Positions 58,959-64,000 of a DNA stretch of 64,000 nt are shown one piece after another. Origin of the DNA: Qipengyuania gelatinilytica (GTDB taxonomy: Bacteria > Pseudomonadota > Alphaproteobacteria > Sphingomonadales > Sphingomonadaceae); contig NZ_CP081294.1 in NCBI RefSeq assembly GCF_019711315.1, positions 1,178,001 to 1,242,000 on the forward strand, in the 5' to 3' direction. The translations under genes and the position numbers were made by a program. Position 1 is the first letter of the stretch. The number at the start of each line of letters is the position of its first letter. Under the pieces are notes generated by a model, which was given only the letters and a program-made list of their open reading frames with translations, had not been told where the DNA came from and searched no databases.

Positions 58959-59717
58959 ATGGGCGACCTGACCCGCGATAGCGACCGCATCATCGAGAAC
59001 GCACGGATCGTGCGCGATGACAATCGCACCGGCGGACGGCACCGGCGCGAAGTGTCGATCGGCGCCGGTTCGGCCAAGATCAAGAAAGACATCTGGGTCA
59101 AGCGCATCCGCAATATCGCGATCGCCCTGTTCGGGATCTGGGTTGCGACCGGTATCGCCGGACTGATCCTCGACGGGATCGGTTTTGCAGGCGTCATGGC
59201 GCTGGTGGTGGCAAGCGTTATCGCGATCGCGGTGCTGGGCAATTATCCCAAGCTCAAGACGCCCCGCCGCGAAAATTTGAACAAGGGTAACGTCAGGGAC
59301 ATGGTCGGCCGCACCGAACTGTGGCTGGAAAGCCAACGACCCGCCCTGCCCCCGCCCGCCGCGAGGATCGTCAGCGACATGGGCGTGCAGCTCGATGCGC
59401 TGGGCCTCCAGCTTGAAGGCGTGGACCAGAACCACCCCAAGGCCCGCGAAGTCCGCAGCCTGGTGGGCGAACAGTTGCCCGAAATGATCGACAGCTATCG
59501 CAAGATTCCGGCCCACCTTCGCGCTGAACAGCGCGCGGGCGCCACGCCGGACGAACAGCTCACCGACAGCCTCGGCAAGATCAGCGGCGAGATCGACTCG
59601 ATCACGCGCCAGCTGGCCGAAGGCTCGCTCGACGATCTGGCGATCAAGCACCGTTATCTCGATTACAAGTTCGGCGAAGGCGCTGCGACTGCACCGGAAC
59701 TGGAGAACAAGAGCTGA
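58959..59717 (+). CDS. XpaC-like (5-bromo-4-chloroindolyl phosphate hydrolysis family) membrane protein
   Basis: A 252-aa protein with two membrane segments (RNIAIALFGIWVATGIAGLI; AGVMALVVASVIAIAVLGNY) between a basic N-terminus and a helical cytoplasmic domain (RPALPPPAARIVSDMGVQLD; ISGEIDSITRQLAEGSLDDL). XpaC proteins are usually found beside TelA, as here, and the pair probably forms a membrane-stress complex. The activity named for the family is not established as enzymatic. Its stop overlaps the next start by one base. Confidence 0.8.
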   Translation: MGDLTRDSDRIIENARIVRDDNRTGGRHRREVSIGAGSAKIKKDIWVKRIRNIAIALFGIWVATGIAGLILDGIGFAGVMALVVASVIAIAVLGNYPKLKTPRRENLNKGNVRDMVGRTELWLESQRPALPPPAARIVSDMGVQLDALGLQLEGVDQNHPKAREVRSLVGEQLPEMIDSYRKIPAHLRAEQRAGATPDEQLTDSLGKISGEIDSITRQLAEGSLDDLAIKHRYLDYKFGEGAATAPELENKS

Positions 59718-60019
59718 TGCGCGTCCCACTGTCCCACGACCTCGGCAAGGAAGAGGTTCGCCGCCGCCTTCAGGCCCGCAGCCACGAAATCGGTGACGCC
59801 ATCCCCGGCGGAATGGCCGATGTCGAGACGAGCTGGCCGAATGAAGACTGCATGGCGCTCGACATCAAGGCGATGGGCAATGTGACCCGCGCGCAGGTGC
59901 TGATCGAGGAAACGCAGGTGATTTTCGAGGTCAACCTGCCCCCGGCCCTGTCCTTCGTGGAGCCGATCGTGGCCGGTGCGATCCGCAAGAAAGGCCAGAA
60001 ACTTCTCGAGTCCAAATAA
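59717..60019 (+). CDS. Polyhydroxyalkanoic acid system family protein
   Basis: A 100-aa PHA_gran_rgn-type protein: MRVPLSHDLGKEEVRRRLQA, TSWPNEDCMALDIKAMGNVT and EETQVIFEVNLPPALSFVEP. Such proteins were named for PHA-associated loci, but function is unknown. Start overlaps the XpaC-like stop (TGATG), so telA, xpaC-like and this gene form one operon. It may connect to the phaC/phasin genes at 32-35 kb. Confidence 0.85.
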   Translation: MRVPLSHDLGKEEVRRRLQARSHEIGDAIPGGMADVETSWPNEDCMALDIKAMGNVTRAQVLIEETQVIFEVNLPPALSFVEPIVAGAIRKKGQKLLESK

Positions 60020-60193
60020 GCCGCATTTCCGGCGGTGATTGTTTTGGCATTCTTGCTGGAACCTTCTGCGTTCTCAATCGCTTCTCCCTGAAGCAGGTCT
60101 GTCGGTTCGGCATGCGCATGGTTCCCCGGGTCGCGGTGAACCGGCCAGCTTTCGCTCGCATTTCCTGTTGTTTACCGGGACGGGGGTTCCAGC

Positions 60194-60730
60194 TTGAGAC
60201 ACGAATTAAGACAGGCAACGCGAACAGCCCATGACAGGTTGGACCGCATTGCCGCAACCATGCCATTATCTTCGACAGGCGATTATGCCTCGTTCCTCGG
60301 CGCGCAGTTCGCAGCGCGTGCCGCGATGGAAGATGCCTTTGCTACGACTTCGCCCGGCAAGCTGGGCCAGCCTCCGCAACAGACGCAGCTGATCCTGGCC
60401 GACCTGGCAGAGCTCGGCTATGCGGCACCTCCCCCCGTTTCGCCTCTACACCTGCGCGGCGAAGCGCAAGCGCTTGGCGCAGCGTGGGTCGTGGCCGGCT
60501 CCTCGCTCGGCAACCGTGCCATGCTTGCGCAGCGCGGCAAGGCCGGGCTGGGTGGCGCAGAAAGGTTCCTCTCCGATCCGGCAATGCCAGCCTATTTCAA
60601 GCGATTGCTCGATGTCCTCGAAAGCCCCGCGAACCACGCTTCGATCGAAGGCGTAATTGACGGCGCTCACGAAGCATTCGCCCTGTTCGAATGCGCATTT
60701 GCAGCGCAGCAGCTGGAGAATGCGGCATGA
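60194..60730 (+). CDS. Biliverdin-producing heme oxygenase
   Basis: Cleaves heme to biliverdin, the chromophore of the adjacent phytochrome; 178 aa. The proximal His region is LRQATRTAHDRLDRIAATM and the distal glycine-rich helix is AAWVVAGSSLGNRAMLAQR. The start is a TTG at 60194, the only start that keeps the N-terminal helix. The stop overlaps the phytochrome start by four bases (ATGA), so production is coupled. Related to BphO. Confidence 0.92.
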   Translation: MRHELRQATRTAHDRLDRIAATMPLSSTGDYASFLGAQFAARAAMEDAFATTSPGKLGQPPQQTQLILADLAELGYAAPPPVSPLHLRGEAQALGAAWVVAGSSLGNRAMLAQRGKAGLGGAERFLSDPAMPAYFKRLLDVLESPANHASIEGVIDGAHEAFALFECAFAAQQLENAA

Positions 60731-63288
60731 GCGCCGAAGAGAACCAGGTCGATCTGACCAATTGCGACCGCGAGCCGATCCACATTCTCGGCCAGATCCA
60801 GCCTTTCGGCGCCCTGCTGAGCATCAATACAGACTGGTTCGTAAGCCAGCGCTCTGCAAACCTGGAAGAGATGCTCGGTCTTGGCGATGAGGTGGAGATC
60901 GGCTCCAGGCTGGCAGACATCCTTTCCGCCTCCGCTTTCCGGCGCCTGCGCAGCGCCGTCTCCGCAATTGGCCGGGGCGATCAGGTAGAGCGGCTTTTCG
61001 GCATCGACTTGCTGGAAGACGGCAGGCTTTTCGATTGTGCGATCCACTGCTCGGGCATGTATACGATCATCGAGATAGAGCCGCATGCCGAGGGCGATAT
61101 CAACCGGCAAATGGCGATCCTGCGGCCGGTCCTGGGTCGGCTGGACAAATTGTCGGACGTCGACGCCCTGATCTGCGATGCGGCGCGCCAGTTGCGTGTC
61201 GTGCTCGATATCGACCGGGTCATGGTCTATCGCTTTCGTGACGACCTGTCGGGTGAGGTGGTCGCCGAAGCCAAACGCCACGATCTCGAGGCATTCCTCG
61301 GGCTGCGTTATCCGAAAAGCGACATTCCCGCGCAGGCGCGCGAACTCTACAAACGCAACCGGTTTCGCATCATCAGCGATGTCGAGAGCGAACCCATTCC
61401 CATCACGCCCCGCCAGACCCTGGAAGGCGAAGACCTCGACCTGTCGATGAGCACGCTTCGCGCGGTCTCGCCGATCCACATCGAATACCTCAAGAACATG
61501 GGCGTCGGCGCCTCGATATCGATCTCGATCGTGATCGGCGGCGAGCTGTGGGGGCTGTTCGCCTGCCATCACTATTCGCCCAAGATCCTGCCCTATTCGC
61601 AGCGGACGACTGCCGAACTGTTCTCCGAAACATTTTCGCTCATGCTGGAGAGAACGCTGTTTCGCGAGAGCGACCGGCTAAGGCAAAGGGGCCGCCAAGT
61701 GCATGACCAGCTCATGCGCGACATTGCGGCCGGTACACCGCTGCACGAATCCCTGCCCACGCTCGATCCGGTCATCCAGGACGTGATCCCGCATGACGGT
61801 GCGAGCGTCTTCGTAGACGATATCTACATCGCGCGCGGGGCGGCTCCCAACGAGGAAGAATTTCGCGCCATTGTCGGCCAGTTAAACGGGGCTGCAACCA
61901 GCAAGGTTTTCGTGACCGACCAGATATCCAGCCGCATCCCGCGGGCAGAACGGTTCGCACACCGCGCCACCGGCGCGCTTGTTATCCCCGTGTCGCGCAT
62001 GCCGCGCGATTATCTGGTCCTGTGGCGCAAGGGCCTGGACCAGACCGTGCGCTGGGCACGCAATCCGGAGAAGCCGGTCGAACATGGCCCCAATGGCGTG
62101 CGCCTCACGCCGCGCAAGAGCTTCGAGGCATGGCAGGAAACCGTCGAGGGACGCAGCGAGCCCTGGACCGCCGGCGAACAGCAGGTTGCAGAAGGACTGC
62201 GTGTCACCCTGCTCGAGATCATCCTTCGCCTGACCGACGAAGCGGTGAAGGAAAGGGCCAAGGCCCAGTCGAAGCAGGAACTGCTGATTGCGGAACTCAA
62301 CCACCGCGTCCGCAACATCCTCAACCTCATTCGCGGATTGATCAGCCAGTCGCGCAGCGAAGCCTCCTCCATCGAGGAATTTTCCGAGATCGTCGGTGGC
62401 CGCATCGCTTCGCTGGCTTCCGCGCATGACAATATCACCAAGAACAACTGGTCATCGGCGCCCTTGAGAGGCCTGATCGAGACCGAGGCACAGGCCTATG
62501 TTTCCGGCAAACTCGATCGTGTCGAGATCAGCGGTCCCGAAGTCCTTATCGTTCCCGAGGCCTACACGGTGATCGCGCTCGTCATCCACGAGATGATCAC
62601 GAATTCTGCCAAATACGGGTCGCTGAGCGACAGCTCGGGTACGCTGAAGGTTACGATCAGGCAGACAGGTGACGGGTTCCTCCAGATCGACTGGAAGGAG
62701 AGCGGAGGCCCTCCGGTCAAGCCGCCGAAGCGCAGGGGCTTCGGCTCGACCATCATCGATCGCTCCATCCCCTTCGAACTGGGCGGCGAATCCAATATCG
62801 ATTACAAGCTCGAGGGAGTCGAAGCGACCTTCACCGTACCCGAACGCTTCGTATCCTATGAAACGACGGACACTCCAGTTCCGGCCGAAGACCGGATCGA
62901 AGAGGACGAGACCCCTTCGGCAGACCAGCCCGATGCGAAGGTCGACGCTCCCGAAACCGTGATGCTGGTCGAAGACAGCATGATCATCGCGCTCGATACG
63001 GAAGATTGCCTCAAGGAACTTGGCGTTTCGACGGTCATCATGGAAAGCACCGTCGCCGGCGCGCTGCGCGCGCTTGAAAGCAACCGCCCCGACCTCGCTA
63101 TTCTCGACTACAACCTAGGCAAGGAGAGCAGCGAGAAGGTGGCCGAGGAACTGGTGCGGCGGAACATTCCGTTCTGGCTGGCGACCGGCTATGGCGAGAT
63201 GAAGGACCGGCTCGATGAAATCGGAGCGCAGGGCCTGCTGGTGAAACCTTACGGGAAATCCGACCTGATGGGGATCATCGAGGGGTGA
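60727..63288 (+). CDS. Bacteriophytochrome with HWE histidine kinase and C-terminal receiver
   Basis: Red/far-red photoreceptor of 853 aa. PAS domain with biliverdin-binding Cys13 in LTNCDREPIHILGQIQPFG; GAF with YPKSDIPAQARELYKRN (about 196-211) and SPIHIEYLKNMGVGASISIS; PHY domain (about 325-500; DYLVLWRKGLDQTVRWARNP); HWE/HisKA_2 kinase with ELNHRVRNILNLI (phospho-His at 526) and an ATPase domain (HEMITNSAKYGSL, KRRGFGSTIID); receiver with VMLVEDSMIIALD, D794 in LAILDYNLGK and LVKPYGKSDL. It is coupled to heme oxygenase. Output is probably phosphotransfer, perhaps to PhyR; that is inference. Confidence 0.95.
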   Translation: MSAEENQVDLTNCDREPIHILGQIQPFGALLSINTDWFVSQRSANLEEMLGLGDEVEIGSRLADILSASAFRRLRSAVSAIGRGDQVERLFGIDLLEDGRLFDCAIHCSGMYTIIEIEPHAEGDINRQMAILRPVLGRLDKLSDVDALICDAARQLRVVLDIDRVMVYRFRDDLSGEVVAEAKRHDLEAFLGLRYPKSDIPAQARELYKRNRFRIISDVESEPIPITPRQTLEGEDLDLSMSTLRAVSPIHIEYLKNMGVGASISISIVIGGELWGLFACHHYSPKILPYSQRTTAELFSETFSLMLERTLFRESDRLRQRGRQVHDQLMRDIAAGTPLHESLPTLDPVIQDVIPHDGASVFVDDIYIARGAAPNEEEFRAIVGQLNGAATSKVFVTDQISSRIPRAERFAHRATGALVIPVSRMPRDYLVLWRKGLDQTVRWARNPEKPVEHGPNGVRLTPRKSFEAWQETVEGRSEPWTAGEQQVAEGLRVTLLEIILRLTDEAVKERAKAQSKQELLIAELNHRVRNILNLIRGLISQSRSEASSIEEFSEIVGGRIASLASAHDNITKNNWSSAPLRGLIETEAQAYVSGKLDRVEISGPEVLIVPEAYTVIALVIHEMITNSAKYGSLSDSSGTLKVTIRQTGDGFLQIDWKESGGPPVKPPKRRGFGSTIIDRSIPFELGGESNIDYKLEGVEATFTVPERFVSYETTDTPVPAEDRIEEDETPSADQPDAKVDAPETVMLVEDSMIIALDTEDCLKELGVSTVIMESTVAGALRALESNRPDLAILDYNLGKESSEKVAEELVRRNIPFWLATGYGEMKDRLDEIGAQGLLVKPYGKSDLMGIIEG

Positions 63289-64000
63289 GCGGCAGTCCGG
63301 CGACGAGGCAGCGCGAGCAATCCGACAAGTCGACCTGACCCAGGTTTTCCGCTTGGGCGGAGCTGCCCGAAGCGATCGTCAATCCGCCCGTCGAGCAATG
63401 CCCCTCGAGCGGGATGACCTGCACGGCGCCCTCGAACCTTTCGCGCACGGCGCCAGTCTCGCCGCCCGCGATGTGGGCGACGCTGAACAGGGGGCCTTCG
63501 ACAAGCATTTGCGTGCGTGAAGGGTCTATGGTGCGCCGCAAATCCGCGGGGTGTTCGCCGCCGATGGCGCACCTCACCGCTTCCTCCAGGTGCAAGGGGC
63601 GGTCGCGCCCGTAATCATAGAGGCGATAGGTAATGTCGGTGCTCTGCTGCACCTCGACCAGCGTGAGGCCCGGCCCCATGGCATGCACCGTCCCTGCAGG
63701 CACGTAGAGAAAATCGTTCGCGGCAACTTCGCGCCAGGCCAGAAGGTTCTCGATCGAACCGTCCCGTGCCGCCCCGCGGATTTCGTCGGGGCCGATATCG
63801 CGGCGGAACCCTGTCGCCAGCTGCGCGCCCGGAGCAGCATCGAGGATAAGCCAGCATTCGTCCTTGCCCCGGCCGGTCGGGCTAAGTTCGCCCTTCGGGT
63901 GCACCTGGACCGACAGCTTGGCGCTGGTGAAGAGGTATTTGGTGAGGATCGTGTCGAGCGGGGCATCCGGCTGGAACCAGATCTCGCCGACAGCCTCATC
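63275..64000 (-). CDS. manA: Class I mannose-6-phosphate isomerase (N-terminus beyond window)
   Basis: Interconverts mannose-6-phosphate and fructose-6-phosphate; 241 codons visible, the N-terminal part cut at base 64000. Zinc-site and active-site parts are KLSVQVHPKGELS, CWLILDAAPGAQLATGF, NDFLYVPAGTVHAMGPGLTL and VEVQQSTDITYRLYDYGR. The 3' end overlaps the end of the convergent phytochrome gene by 14 bases. The product feeds GDP-mannose synthesis or mannose use. Confidence 0.92.
   Translation of the reverse strand, partial: DEAVGEIWFQPDAPLDTILTKYLFTSAKLSVQVHPKGELSPTGRGKDECWLILDAAPGAQLATGFRRDIGPDEIRGAARDGSIENLLAWREVAANDFLYVPAGTVHAMGPGLTLVEVQQSTDITYRLYDYGRDRPLHLEEAVRCAIGGEHPADLRRTIDPSRTQMLVEGPLFSVAHIAGGETGAVRERFEGAVQVIPLEGHCSTGGLTIASGSSAQAENLGQVDLSDCSRCLVAGLPLTPR

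Noticed and set aside
60058..60085. GGAAC upstream of heme oxygenase as an EcfG promoter
   Set aside because: No GTT occurs 16-17 bases downstream, so the consensus is not met.

Overview
The window looks like the chromosome of a high-GC sphingomonad, most probably an Erythrobacteraceae member (Erythrobacter/Qipengyuania-like). The basis is the protein complement: PhyR-NepR-EcfG general stress genes next to an HWE kinase, TonB-receptor-based sugar uptake, class I PHA synthase with phasin, a bacteriophytochrome with heme oxygenase, NDUFA12-like and DUF2155 proteins. No rRNA or species marker is present, so genus is inference.

Region by region. 1-6.7 kb is a sucrose/fructoside utilisation locus: a LacI regulator (cut by the left edge) and an MFS sugar transporter face a TonB receptor, a GH68 sucrose-cleaving enzyme and a ROK fructokinase, with two LacI-type operators in the divergent promoter. 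Proposed flow: outer-membrane uptake, inner-membrane symport, cytoplasmic cleavage, fructose phosphorylation. 6.75-26.1 kb is an accessory island ending at tRNA-Thr(CGT). Its outer part (6.75-15.6 kb) has a secreted S1 protease, an IS6-family transposase relic, an MGGFGSGR-type protein, a large MmeI-like restriction-modification enzyme and a fragment of a putative HUH-type replication protein. Its inner part (15.6-26.1 kb) is a discrete 10.4 kb integrated element bounded by 45-bp copies of the tRNA-Thr 3' end. It carries an integrase broken by an amber codon, AlpA-like regulators, small orphan genes, an Abi-alpha-like protein with an unknown partner, and repeat-rich noncoding DNA.

26.3-42 kb is core genome: thioesterase, transglutaminase-like peptidase, amidohydrolase, enoyl-CoA hydratase, an atypical OmpR-type regulator, an alanine-type aminotransferase, PHA synthase and a histone-tailed phasin, ClpS, a DUF427 protein, LptF/LptG, acyltransferases and a fatty acid desaturase. 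42-47.5 kb is the general stress locus: receiver protein, Crp/Fnr regulator, PhyR, CHASE-HWE kinase, NepR and EcfG, with canonical EcfG promoters before phyR and nepR. 47.5-60 kb holds an AI-2E-type transporter, SOD, GlmM, ThiD, a LOG-family protein, tRNA-Trp, Aat, DUF2155, NDUFA12, DUF192 and RecX proteins, a fatty acyl-AMP ligase, and a TelA-XpaC-PHA-granule protein operon. 60-63.3 kb is a heme oxygenase/bacteriophytochrome pair whose photoreceptor ends in an HWE kinase and a receiver. The right edge cuts a class I mannose-6-phosphate isomerase.

The best candidates for undescribed biology are the leftward three-gene cassette at 20.9-23.2 kb inside the tRNA-Thr element, the tightly overlapping AlpA operon beside it with an inverted repeat around its start codon, and the repeat cluster near 24.6 kb. 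Calls rest on reading motifs by eye; no database search was run.
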